Origin: Xestospongia muta
Lineage: Eukaryota > Porifera > Demospongiae > Haplosclerida > Petrosiidae
Reading direction: 5' to 3'
Length of the DNA: 64,000 bases
NCBI GenBank assembly: GCA_963693285.1
Contig: OY848917.1
Span: forward strand, 20,747,245 to 20,811,244
Below are positions 12,691 to 22,231 of this stretch, piece by piece (position 1 is the first letter of the stretch; every line of letters begins with the position of its first letter). Below the pieces are notes generated by a model. The model was not told the origin of the DNA, ran no database searches, and was given only the letters and a program-made list of their open reading frames with translations. A program made the position numbers and the translations under genes.

Positions 12691-12905
12691 CCTTTAAGCA
12701 ATTGTGTCACAATTAACTCATGAGGTGAAAATGTTAGCATGTTCAAATTTTAGCAATATGTCACACTCAGTTAACTCATGAAGTGAAATTTTAACAGGTT
12801 CAAATTTTACAGATTATGTCACACTCAATTAACTCATGAATTGAAAATGCTAGCATGTTCAAATTTTAGCAATTCTGTCAGACTTAATTAATTAAGTGGA
12901 CCAAA
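12690..12905. repeat. 60-bp minisatellite, block 1
   Basis: Three to four tandem copies of a unit of about 60 bp containing ttaactcatgaagtgaaa, gcatgttcaaattt and agcaatt..gtcacac. The same unit recurs at 14.73-14.99 kb and 17.5-17.62 kb. Confidence 0.85.
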
Positions 12906-13239
12906 TTTTCTTTCATGTCTATATCCCTGCTACAATAGTGACAATGATGAACTCTCTCAGCTCCACATACTGGAAAGTGATGTTGGCAAAATGTTTTGAC
13001 TGATAATGTTGTAGATGGACATCATAGTCTTTTTCTAGAGTTGTAATTGCCAATTACATTATTTACATATTTTGTAATTTAGATATTTTTGTTATAGGGG
13101 AAGTTAGTATAGTCATGACTTAACAGGAATATACTGTGATTCATGAAATGATTGTGTGCATCTTAAAATTGTGATTGCGAGTTTTGGCAGGAAACTGCAT
13201 TTAAAAATCTTGTAATCTTTTCCATAATATTTTTGGTTA

Positions 13240-13555
13240 TGCCACGTGGTGCGAGGACAAAGTAACAATGAGTTTATACAACTACTTTCATCCAGTCTCT
13301 TCTCTCCCAATGTCACAACAGAGTGGTTAAGTGAACGTACGACCTTCCAAGCAAATAAGGCTGTGGAACGAGTTTTGGAAAAGAAAAAACAGGTAAAAAA
13401 CGAAAATATTCGAGTTTACCGACGAAGATCGTGCTGCCATAGGCAAATTTGCCATAGAGAATGGAAACGCAGCTGCTGTAAAGCGTTTCAAGGTTTGCCA
13501 CAATGTTGGTGAGAGTACTGTACGTAATTATAAGATAAAGTATCTTGATCATTAA
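13240..13555 (+). pseudogene. psq/HTH-type transposase N-terminal fragment
   Basis: Seen: from 13,403 to the stop at 13,553-13,555 one frame reads FTDEDRAAIGKFAIENGNAA followed by VKRFKVCHNVGESTVRNYKI, the look of a helix-turn-helix DNA-binding domain. An upstream piece with LSERTTFQANKAVERVLEKK lies in another frame. Inference: this is the DNA-binding head of a pogo/CENP-B-like transposase from which the DDE core has been lost. It lies next to an oppositely oriented piggyBac remnant. Confidence 0.55.
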
Positions 13556-13619
13556 TCAAGATTAATTATTATTAATTATTGAAAACACAATTAGAATTTA
13601 ATTATGCAATTTGCAATTG

Positions 13620-14640
13620 TTTAATACAGCAATCTTTTCGTGAATTATGGTATTGTGATAGACACATCAAAAAGACACCAAAATATGTATTTATAATATT
13701 TTGTAACACATTTTAATGTTACGTGATAATACCCTCACAACTGATCATTACAATTGACCCCACCCATATGTTCATTATACAACACAACTGACTGAAGACA
13801 AGACTTATCTGTGTGCCATCCTTCTTCTTCACTGTGACAGACACAGTTTTATTTGGTTGTGCGTTTGTGGATGTACAAAAAAATGGCTTGGTGTTTTACA
13901 ATAGAGTGACCACAAGGTTTCCACACTGTACAGTGATATGTTGTCCACGCTTTGGTAGACCCTTCTTGATATGCTTTTTTAATTCTGCTAGAAAGCCTTT
14001 CCAATCAGTTCTTGTGGTACCATTGGTGTACATGCCCTGTCATTACAAATCTAGTAGAAGTAAATTTATAGTGATAAAAAAGTTATCAACATATACAATG
14101 ATGAGTTTTGTTTCTTATATTTTTAGTTAAATTCATCACAACTGATCCACCGTGCCCTCTCTTCTCTCTGTCACCATTCTTGCTAGTATAAATGTCAAAT
14201 TCTGAGACATATTCACTCTTAAATTTAGTACGCATCTAGAATTTTAAAGCCATGTCTGATGGTTTCTCTGACATGTATTGATTCATGCAGGAACAGCCTT
14301 TTGAAAGGGACCATCACTTCATCAATGCTTTGGTCTCTACCAGATGTAAATAAAGAAGAGAACTTATTCTTATTTGTTAAGGTGAATAAGAATTGATCTC
14401 ACTTTCCCAAGCTGATCATAGTTAGGATCACTATATGTAGGAAGAGGACTGTTGTCAGTAAAATGTAAGAAGCAATGGATGTCAAAGAAGCAATTCCTAG
14501 ATATTTTATTGGTAATTGGTTGATAATGAAAAATGGGATCTCTCTTCCAGTAATCACTGATTGAAGATAATTGTACTAATCCCATCAACAACATAAATCC
14601 CACATATACTAGTATATCATCAATAAACACCTTATCCCTT
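13620..14640 (-). pseudogene. piggyBac-type transposase, decayed
   Basis: Seen, minus strand from 14,630 downwards: an open segment with MGLVQLSSISDYWKRDPIFH and LHFTDNSPLPTYSDPNYDQL-GKVRS, then DQSIDEVMVPFKRLF, HVRETIRHGFKIL, and near 13,740-13,800 VVLYNEHMGGVNCNDQ followed by a piece resembling YYHVTLKC and KYYKYIFWCLFDVSI. Known: these are the conserved landmarks of DDE_Tnp_1_7 (piggyBac) in the right order, including the DqsiDE motif and the HMGGVDxnDQ motif. Several frame changes and stops (for example before EYVSEFD and after NDQ) make it inactive. It is flanked on both sides by blocks of the 60-bp minisatellite, as if inserted between them. Confidence 0.88.
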
Positions 14641-14734
14641 GTTTTGTACTATAGGCTTTTTCTTTCATAAACAATATATTGAAGAATATTTCTTGTGAAG
14701 AAGAGAAGAAATATATTTACTAGAGCGATTACGT

Positions 14735-14985
14735 CACACTCAGTTAGCTCATGAAATCAAAACATACCATGTTCAAATTTTAGTGATTATATCACACTCT
14801 GCAACTCAAAAACTCACTAAGTCAAAACATTAGCATGTTCAAATTTGACTCATTATGTCACACTGTTAACTCGAGAAGTTAAAACATTAGCATGTTCAAA
14901 TTTAAGCAATTACGTCACACTCAGTTAACTTGAGGACACAAAATTTTTGCTTGTTCAAATTTGACTCATTATGTCACACTGTTAA
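14735..14985. repeat. 60-bp minisatellite, block 2
   Basis: Four copies of the same unit as at 12.7 kb (cattagcatgttcaaatttgac, ttatgtcacactgttaact). Confidence 0.85.
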
Positions 14986-15174
14986 ACAAGGAGGTGCGGT
15001 ATAAAAAGGCCCTGCCCAGGGCAAATTAATTAAGTTATGGCCTCATGGCTTCACTATGTTTTATAAGCTGTAGTTGTTATATCCAGTGCTTATCAGCACT
15101 AGATCAGAGTTGCTAAGGGTGGGGTTGGGAATGTTTCCTTGACTTCGAAGGTGTCATATCCTTAGTTATAGCAA

Positions 15175-16535
15175 GATGGCTACTAGTTGTAATGAACCAT
15201 GTGCTCCAAAGAAAAAGCGTCCTAGGTTGGGAGTACGCTTCCAAATGGAGCTAAATTTTCTAGTAACAATGAAAAAGATAGTTTTCTAACAAGATTAGAA
15301 AAAGTCAAGCACTATTTTTCGTCAAGAAGCTCGTGATCACTCAATAACCATGAGTTACTTCAATGTTTGCTGGATCTGGTGGATGATGAAGAGGACTTTG
15401 AACCTGCTGAAAGTTCATGTCAGGTCAACTAACTTCTTCAGCTGCAATCAGTGCATATGAGAAATGTTTGAAGCAGACATTAATTTACAGAAAAGCTGAG
15501 TCATATTGCAGGGTGAGTTTATATGGTCTGGACCATTGCTCATCATAAACATTGTCTTTGTTAGTGCCATGACACATACTGGGTTGAATCATTTAATTAT
15601 CAGCTACTCACATACATTCCAAAAAGGATTCATTTTGAGACAATGACATTTAGAATGAAAATGAATCTTGCTTGTATGGACTGGGTTAGTATATTTTGAT
15701 TCATTTTCTCTATCGATGATTATGTCATACTAGAATGAGATGTACAGAGGACAGCCACCAGTGAACGTTTTGTAGCTGATCTTCGAAGGCCAGATAGATG
15801 TACCCTGATGAAGGTCTTAGTAAATACTGTATATCGGGAAACTTTCACGTCGGGATATTTTTGTAAATTGATGAAATTGTGGTTTTTCGCGAATATAAAT
15901 TTTGCAAATTTACACCATGTTTTCACCCAATTGCAATTATTGCCATTTGACTACACCCTAAACACGTTTTCTCACGCCTGCACTCGACCATGGAGACGTT
16001 CGAAATAGATTCCTGATACCATGTTTATAAAGAGGTATGGACGTCTAATGGAGAAGACGGAACTTTAGTTGATAGTGGTCCCAAAGGATCAGGTAGAGGA
16101 AAACGTTCTTCCTTTTTGAAATATTTAAAGAGAGCCATGTGGTTACTATTAGTTTTACCAACTATTTGCCACACCCATAATCGGATTTTCTGCGTAACCA
16201 TTTGCCACGCCCATAATTGTAAGAAATTGGCGAGGGATATTTTTACGATGGAGTTAAATTCGTGAAATTCGCAAAAATTTAGCAACGTGAATATTTCCCG
16301 ATATACGGTAAGTCTTTTGATTTTGTCAATGAAATATGGAAAACTTTCATACAATACCATTTTCAAGACCTAAGGTGATTTATCTTTTTATGTGTCACCA
16401 TTGCTAACAATGATTAGACCAGTGATTGAAGAGGAGCCAGAAGCCAGCATTGATGAAGAAGAGGATGATCTTTCTGATGATGGTCATGAATTGGATGAAG
16501 ATGAAGTTGAGTGTGAAGATGAGACAGAATCTTGA
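15175..16535 (+). CDS. Multi-exon, probably transposon-derived protein of unknown function
   Basis: Seen: ATG at 15,178 (MATSCNEPCAPKKKRPRLG); a segment NNHELLQCLLDLVDDEEDFE; about 15,437-15,510 AAISAYEKCLKQTLIYRKAE; after a GT-AG intron CHDTYWVESFNYQLLTYIPK and FETMTFRMKMNLACMDW (about 15,568-15,684); after another intron a segment reading RTATSERFVADLRRPDRCTL (about 15,737-15,809); and an acidic tail DEEEDDLSDDGHELDEDEVE ending with a stop at 16,533-16,535. The order and motifs (an xSFxxxLLxYxPKRIHF-like run followed by MxxxLAxxDW) resemble uncharacterised repetitive proteins of sponges and cnidarians, but I recall no named family. The first exon needs one frame change, so it may be decayed. 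A MITE sits in the last intron. Confidence 0.45.
15825..16310. mobile_element. MITE of about 486 bp with 17-bp terminal inverted repeats
   Basis: The left end TACTGTATATCGGGAAA and the reverse complement of the right end TACCGTATATCGGGAAA differ by one base. The outermost TA on each side could be a TA target duplication. Inner sequences are also complementary (tttcgcgaat near the left end, attcgcaaaaattt near the right). No transposase frame is present, so it is non-autonomous. It lies in the last intron of the 15.2-16.5 kb gene. Confidence 0.8.
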
Positions 16536-17500
16536 TTTACAAGATAGTGTCTTTCTTTCATTGACATAAATAAACGGGAGTTACATTATTATTATTTATA
16601 ATAGTATTAATAGTTTTCATCATTTAGTTATACAGAAGGTTTGGAAATTCACATATGGTACTCCTTCAGGATTTGGAAATCGTCCTCTGACATCCTACAA
16701 TTGTACATCCAAATGTTATAATGTGTAACTTGAAGATAGCCTTACCCTGAGAATGCATTCTGGCATAACATCTCTTGTATCATAAATTGTGGTTCTTGTT
16801 AATTTATGATCAATGTATCTTGGCTCATTCTAGACCCCCAGCTGGCCAAAAAGGGTCCAAAACTTCCTATATAGTTTCAACCGCTTAGCCTGATTGCTGA
16901 GGCTAGCTTCTGCTGACCCTTTTAACCAACTGGGAGGCCGTAGGATAATACATGGGTCTAGGTAACAATGTGGGCAACAATTAGACCATCCAAGGACTGG
17001 AGGATCGAACGTCTCATATCCACTAGTGTCTAAATTAGTTTAGAATTGCATTGGTCACTATACTATAAATAAAAGTACTTTTTCTTCTTCTTTTATTTGT
17101 AGGTGCTTCACATTTAGAATATACAAGTTCCAATTTGATTCTTAGATATTTTTTATTAAATCCTTGATCTCTTTCAAAAATTCTTCTGGAGGATCTTCTG
17201 TATACTAGACTTCAACCTGAACAGCTACTATAATTTTGTGTTTATGTATATGTAGAAATACCTTAGACTTAGTCTGGCTCTCAGCCATAGGCTCTATCTT
17301 GTTCTTACACATGTTTAAAATGACCACATGGCTAGGCTTAGTCAGCTAAATAACACGTGTTTTGTATATAAAATAAGTTTTATAATATCCCATGTGAACT
17401 GCTATTTTTATTTTGAATACACCCGCCATATTGTGCCCTGGACACACCCCTTAAATAGTGAGCTGAACTGAAGTGTTTATATTATTCTTATAGTGCACCT
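16536..17500. other. Gene-free stretch with one strong hairpin
   Basis: Apart from the inverted repeat at 16,836-16,946 I see no gene. A minus-strand GTTCGATCC at about 17,004-17,013 resembles a tRNA B box, but no A box lies at a fitting distance. Confidence 0.5.
16836..16946. repeat. Nested inverted repeat, GC-richer than its surroundings
   Basis: The left arm CCCAGCTGGCCAAAAAGGGT and the right arm (reverse complement CCCAGTTGGTTAAAAGGGTC) pair over about 20 bp with a few wobble-type mismatches. Inside the loop a second stem forms from CTTAGCCT and AGGCTAG. The mismatches are mostly C/T changes that would keep G-U pairs in RNA, which suits a transcribed hairpin as well as an old foldback element. 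Confidence 0.7.
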
Positions 17501-17504
17501 CCTC

Positions 17505-17620
17505 CTTTAATTTGAGAAGTCAAAACGTTAGCATGTTCAAATTTTAACAATTAAATCACACTCAGTTAACTCACTAAGTCAAAATGTTAGCATGTTCAAA
17601 TTTGAGTCATTATGTCACAC
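17505..17620. repeat. 60-bp minisatellite, block 3
   Basis: About two copies of the unit seen at 12.7 and 14.7 kb (gttagcatgttcaaattt, cagttaactcactaag), directly followed by the perfect palindrome at 17,621. Confidence 0.85.
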
Positions 17621-17690
17621 TAAGTACTATAATAATCACTAAAATTTAAATTTTAGCATGTTTAAATTTTAGTGATTATTATAGTACTTA
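17621..17690. repeat. Perfect 30-bp inverted repeat with a 10-nt loop
   Basis: Positions 17,621-17,650 are the exact reverse complement of 17,661-17,690; the loop is ttttagcatg. The inner part (TTTAAATTTTAG, GCATG) is the wording of the adjacent minisatellite, so the palindrome probably arose by inverted duplication of it. It marks the point where recognisable AATF sequence ends. Confidence 0.95.
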
Positions 17691-17823
17691 TTAAATTTGC
17701 TAAAATTAGCACACAACAGTAGGCTTAATGTACCAGAGAACATTACATTGATTTCAATTCAAACATATCATTACCTTTAAATGCTAATCACAAACAAGAA
17801 CACGTCAACACATTTACACTCAC

Positions 17824-20183
17824 CATTATTAACTGTACTCTGGGTGCCATTAGCAAGAAATAGAGGCACAGTGTCAGGTGAAGGGAGTTGGTTCAATAGA
17901 ACAAGAGGTTTGTGAAGTTTACTACGTCCTTTTAACAATCCATCTTATAGACCTGAATACAAAATAATGATGTTATCAACTTATCATAGTAACTGAACAA
18001 AGTTGTAGTATGACCCGTGAGTAAATGTTATATCTCAGGCTATCAATATGCTAAAGAAAATGGTTTGCACTATTCAACACAACCTTTGTAACAGTGTTTA
18101 AATATCCAAAACTATGACAATACCTTCACAAGAAAGGATTATAACAGAAGAAAATAGTATTATTTACATGTGTGCTCTCCAACTGAAACAAAAAGGTTTG
18201 AAACTTGAAAATGTCTTATAAAACAAGAACAACAATGAGTCAAGGCAAAACAAGAAAAGCTTCAATATGACTACCAAAAAACTCTTTAGATGAGACCACA
18301 CCCACATTTCATTGCTTCATCACATCACATTTGAAAGTCAAAAAAAGAATATCATTAAAGACTAGAATTGTTTCACACAAGTACTTTAAACTGAATTATC
18401 AAATTAGACAATACCACATTGTAAACTCAAAAGTATTAACAGAAGAGTTGTGAGAGGTTTAATAACATCTAAAACCATTCAGTCAAGGCTGACTTGAACA
18501 TTTTACACATGACCTAATGTTAGGCTAAGAAAGTGGACTCTCATTTGCAGCACAATACATAATAATAATTATATATAGACTATTGACAAACCACATGACC
18601 TTTATTGCTAATACATAATGAGTGTCAGCAATAAAGTCCATGTGGTTGGGCAATAACATACAGTACATACCAGTTATAACTTATGTCAAACTAGTGAGTC
18701 ACATGTACCTCAAACACAAATATACTAGTTAGTACACATGTTCATGGCTCTATCTTCACAAGTGATGTCAGTATACTCATGTGTGATGTTGCATGCAATG
18801 TCAGGATACTCACAAGAGAAAAGTAAAAGTCTGAGTAACATGCTTTCTGTTTGGAAGAAAGACTTCAAATAAGTTATCTAACAAGTGACTCATGAGTTCA
18901 ATTTAAGTTGCAAATTGTATGTACTGAATTTGTGGATTGATACCATAGAAGTTCAAAGTGATTTTTGCGGTTTAAGGATCATGAATATACTAGTTTGTGG
19001 CTTTGGTGTTTGCTGACAACCACAGCAGAATATACTATGATGTCACTTTATCAAATCTAAGAGCTTTGTCTGCACTTTCAATTTCTATGGTACATGTCAC
19101 AAGAATATATATATATCAAATAGTCTTACTTAGTTGATGCTTTACAGCCTTTCCTTTGGTAATATCATCAGCTATACTATCACGAGATAAAGCAATTATA
19201 TCATTATTATCAGCTGTGTCCATATGGTGATATTCAGAGATTAAACCTAAACCAGTGGACTCAAACATTGGTTGAGTCAAGGTGTTGACTAGACTCTTCT
19301 TCATCAGATAATAAAGAGACCTTGTCCTTCTCTCCTTCACCTTCAGATAGTGTCAGCCTCATCTTCATCATTTGCCTCATCATTTGATTTATCTGAAAGT
19401 GACATCAATAGAAGTTAAAAACAGAAAACACTTCTATAAATCATTGGTTAAGTCTACTTATGTGATATACATTAATTATTGCATATGCTTTATAGTCCTG
19501 TACACATTAAGTTATAAGACTGTACAGTATAGTGAGACTTTCATTTGGTAATAAGGCAATTTAGAAAATTATGAAATATTTTCACTACATCTTTACAGCT
19601 CTAGTCTAGCCTCTTTGCTTAGAGGAGTCAGGGAGTGCACATGTAGTATCTTCACAAATATTCCTCATAAAAATATATCCTATTGAACCTGTGACTGAAA
19701 AACATCATTTTATAATTGGGTGTGGTTGTAATCTGTTTAGATCTAATGCAAGTCCTGGAAACAAATTACTCTTTAGAGGTTTCCTACTGGAATAAGGTAT
19801 TTTAGTCCTCTCATTGTATTTGGGTTTGTGTTAAAGGGATCAGCCTCACCAGAATAGCTCTATTCTGTGCCAGTACCTTCCAAAACAATTATACAATCAT
19901 TCGCTTTGTTAGATTTAGAAAAACAAATTAATGAAGACGTAAGTTTACCTGACACTATTCCCCATTCTTGTTCTAGATGATGTCTCGAAATAGGACAACC
20001 TTCATATCGCATGTCATCTTCGTCCAATATCATGGCGCTTAACGATCTCTGTCCATCAGTATTGTTAACATCCTCGCATATTTTAGCAACGTTGATTTCG
20101 TCTTCAAAATCATCTGGAAGTGGATTGCTAAGCTCGGCTACTTGCTCAGCCAACAATAACTTTTCTTTCCTTTTTGACGCCAC
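17824..20183 (-). pseudogene. AATF: AATF (Che-1/Traube) copy, truncated and with an in-frame stop
   Basis: Seen: exon 1 at 19,949-20,183 begins MASKRKEKLLLAEQVAELSN and includes RYEGCPISRHHLEQEWG; exon 2 at 19,130-19,392 has an acidic start and ends DSIADDITKGKAVKHQL; exon 3 at 17,824-17,952 has DGLLKGRSKLHKPLVLLNQL then PSPDTVPLFLANG. Known: AATF is a nucleolar protein with roles in ribosome biogenesis and transcription; the block KGxAVxxQLxLWDxLLExRIKLQKxLxxxNQLPxP is its hallmark. Odd: at the exon 2/3 join the reading is QLSL-stop-DGLLKGR, so a TAA replaces the invariant Trp; exon 2 also needs a frame change in its acidic part. No exon for the C-terminal TRAUB domain is visible below 17.7 kb. 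A second damaged exon 1 lies at 40.1-40.3 kb, so decayed duplicates are likely, with the functional gene elsewhere. Confidence 0.8.
18581..18655. repeat. Imperfect 29-bp hairpin in an AATF intron
   Basis: TATTGACAAACCACATGACC plus TTTATTGCT pairs with the segment ending at 18,655 with four mismatches, leaving a 17-nt loop. The shape is like a small-RNA precursor or a short foldback element. Confidence 0.65.
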
Positions 20184-20240
20184 ATGTCAGTCTTTTGCAT
20201 GTGGTTAGGCTTTAATGGATGGAGATTAGACACTAGAGTA

Positions 20241-20607
20241 ACAGACCAATAGTCGTACGGACCGATTTTCGGACGTTTATGTCTATTACATGGTGAATGC
20301 TATAAAGCTGATTCTGCAGATACTGGTAGGTGCTTACCTGTACTACTAGTGTACAAAATATTAGCTTGCAAAAATACAGTATACGAGTGCTGCAGCTTGA
20401 AGATCAACACCGCGATTTTTGTACAGTCGTACAGTTGAACCAGTTTTCAGACATCTACCTGGGAAATAGCTGGGAGTTGGAGACAAGCAATGAAACGTGA
20501 TATTCTAGTTCATCAATGATTCCTCTTTCAAACCTCCAAGCCGGAGCCCTGCACTTCTTGTATGACCACTATTACAAGTCAGGTGGGTCACGTGACCAGT
20601 ATTTGGA
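20241..20607. repeat. Left terminal inverted repeat of the 6-kb transposon
   Basis: About 367 bp, matching 25,900-26,297 in inverted orientation with scattered differences. It contains the CACGTGACC word near its inner end and several TCGTACGG/GTACAGTCGTACAG words near its outer end. Confidence 0.9.
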
Positions 20608-20669
20608 CGTAGACAATCATGGAGGGTGGTGCATAATGAGTTATAAATAATTTTCCAACTTGTCATTAA

Positions 20670-21794
20670 CTATTTTTTGGTGATCTTACAACATGATTTA
20701 CACTCCCAAACATCAGGAATGTTACCTGGAGTAACATAAACACAGGAACAGTGAAACCACTGCCCACACACATCACAAGAGATCATCATCTCATCGTAGT
20801 CTTCAGACATTTTAAAGTAACAATATAGGTCAATGATGTGATGATGCTTCGAAGGTCAAGGTATACATTCTGCCTGGTTGTGCAATTTCTTTGGGAACAG
20901 AGACAACTTTCCTCTTTCAAAACAATCAATTAGATGATCACACATTACATCTTGATGAAAACTAGCACATTCAGGATTGTCTCCACAACACACTTCCATT
21001 GCCATAGCAATAGAAAAGAGGCCACACACAGTCCCAGCTCCCTTCCTGCTGTTGTACAGACATTGTCTGTATTTTCAGAGAAGTTTCTGAGGAATAGGAG
21101 TATATTTGTGAAACTTGAAGAAGAGCGGGGGCTTGTTAAGTGTATAGAATAATGCCAAACTGTCCATAATCTGGACAACTCCAGGTCTTTGGGAACATGT
21201 ACAGATCCAGTGATTAGATCCTACAATAAAGAGTTTACATGAAGAATAATCCTTTATTCATTAAATTTCAGGGTATTTAATTTTCATTGCACCTACATGT
21301 AGGCGCATGCACAAATACTGGGTCATTATTTTCGTGGATTATAAATCACCCACGAAAACAATGAAATTTAAAACCCCTCAAAAATTTCTACCCTTACAGT
21401 AACTATGTAACAACTTGACAAGGTGAATTAATAGCAGTCCCTTTGTATTACTACAACCAATAAGGATTATTACCAGACATAATTTTTTGCTGTGGAAATT
21501 TCTAAATACTTTTTTGTTTTGATAAGGTATTATTAACCTTGCTGCTTAACTTATTAATACACATCACTGTACCTGTGTGAAGTATCTGAACAGAGGGTAT
21601 CCTAGGAACAACTTTGAACTTGAGACGATAACCCAACAATGTATTCTGAAAACCATGTATGTGTGGAAATTGTTGACTTAGAAGAGTGTGGGTAGCATTG
21701 ATCACATTGTCAGAAACTTCAGAACCACTTTCAAGATGATTCTTGTCTGCTATATAAAGATTCAGATCTTTTATCCACCAGGAATCTGCTTTAC
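20670..21794 (-). pseudogene. Ulp1-like (C48) cysteine protease fused to PHD finger, transposon-borne
   Basis: Seen: exon 21,573-21,794 encodes WWIKDLNLYIADKNHLESGS, DNVINATHTLLSQQFPHIHG and VQILHTG; after a GT-AG intron, exon 20,670-21,220 continues in phase with SNHWICTCSQRPGVVQIMDS (His and Asp), later QQQEGSWDC and GLFSIAMAMEVCCGDNPECA (Gln and Cys region). In the same frame, after one TGA at 20,856-20,858, come DLYCYFKMSEDYDEMMISCD and VCGQWFHCSCVYV...WECKSCC, a PHD finger. Known: Ulp1/SENP-like proteases cleave SUMO-like tails and use a His-Asp-Gln-Cys set; PHD fingers bind histone tails. Lesions: frame changes within the second exon, one apparently a GT-repeat expansion at 21,022-21,032 beside the catalytic Cys, and the TGA. 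It lies downstream of, in phase with, and on the same strand as the DDE transposase module. Confidence 0.82.
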
Positions 21795-22231
21795 CTGTGA
21801 CAAAAATGACATAATACACATGTACATGTAGCAGACATGGGGCAAGCACTTTAAGCAAGTGCTTTCAGGTGCTTTGATACTTTTCTTAAGTATAAACACT
21901 TGTGCTACTTTATATTAAAGTATTATATAATAAGCACAAAGGGCTGTACATGTAGAGAGTGTTTTAGTAAGTGTTTAGGCCCAAAGGCGCCAGGTTAATG
22001 ATAATATGTTTCATAAATGTTCATTTTGATGTAACAAGGTGATTATTAATAAATTGGCTAACCAAAGTGCTGCTGCTTGTGGTTAAAACAGTTATGTGGT
22101 GCTTGAATGTATGCTTCAATTACTTCTATACACAAGTACATGTGCTTGTGCTTAAGTCCTTTTACAAGTGCTTGAAGTTGTGGTTTAAGTATTTGAAGTA
22201 AATGCTTGCTCCATGTCTAAGTTTGACACAC
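21795..22231 (-). other. Intron of the transposon gene with low-complexity repeat
   Basis: It begins gtgtgtcaaac after the last array exon and ends cacag before the protease exon. The middle (about 21,840-22,210) is a run of agcacttgtgctt-like words related to 3815-3885. Confidence 0.6.

Noticed and set aside
16985..17015. tRNA gene or tRNA-derived SINE on the minus strand
   Set aside because: A B-box-like GTTCGATCC is present, but there is no A box at a suitable distance and no cloverleaf can be drawn.
20934..21178. Small plus- and minus-strand frames of 72 and 77 codons
   Set aside because: The region is explained as an exon of the Ulp1-like protease in another minus-strand frame (with frame breaks).
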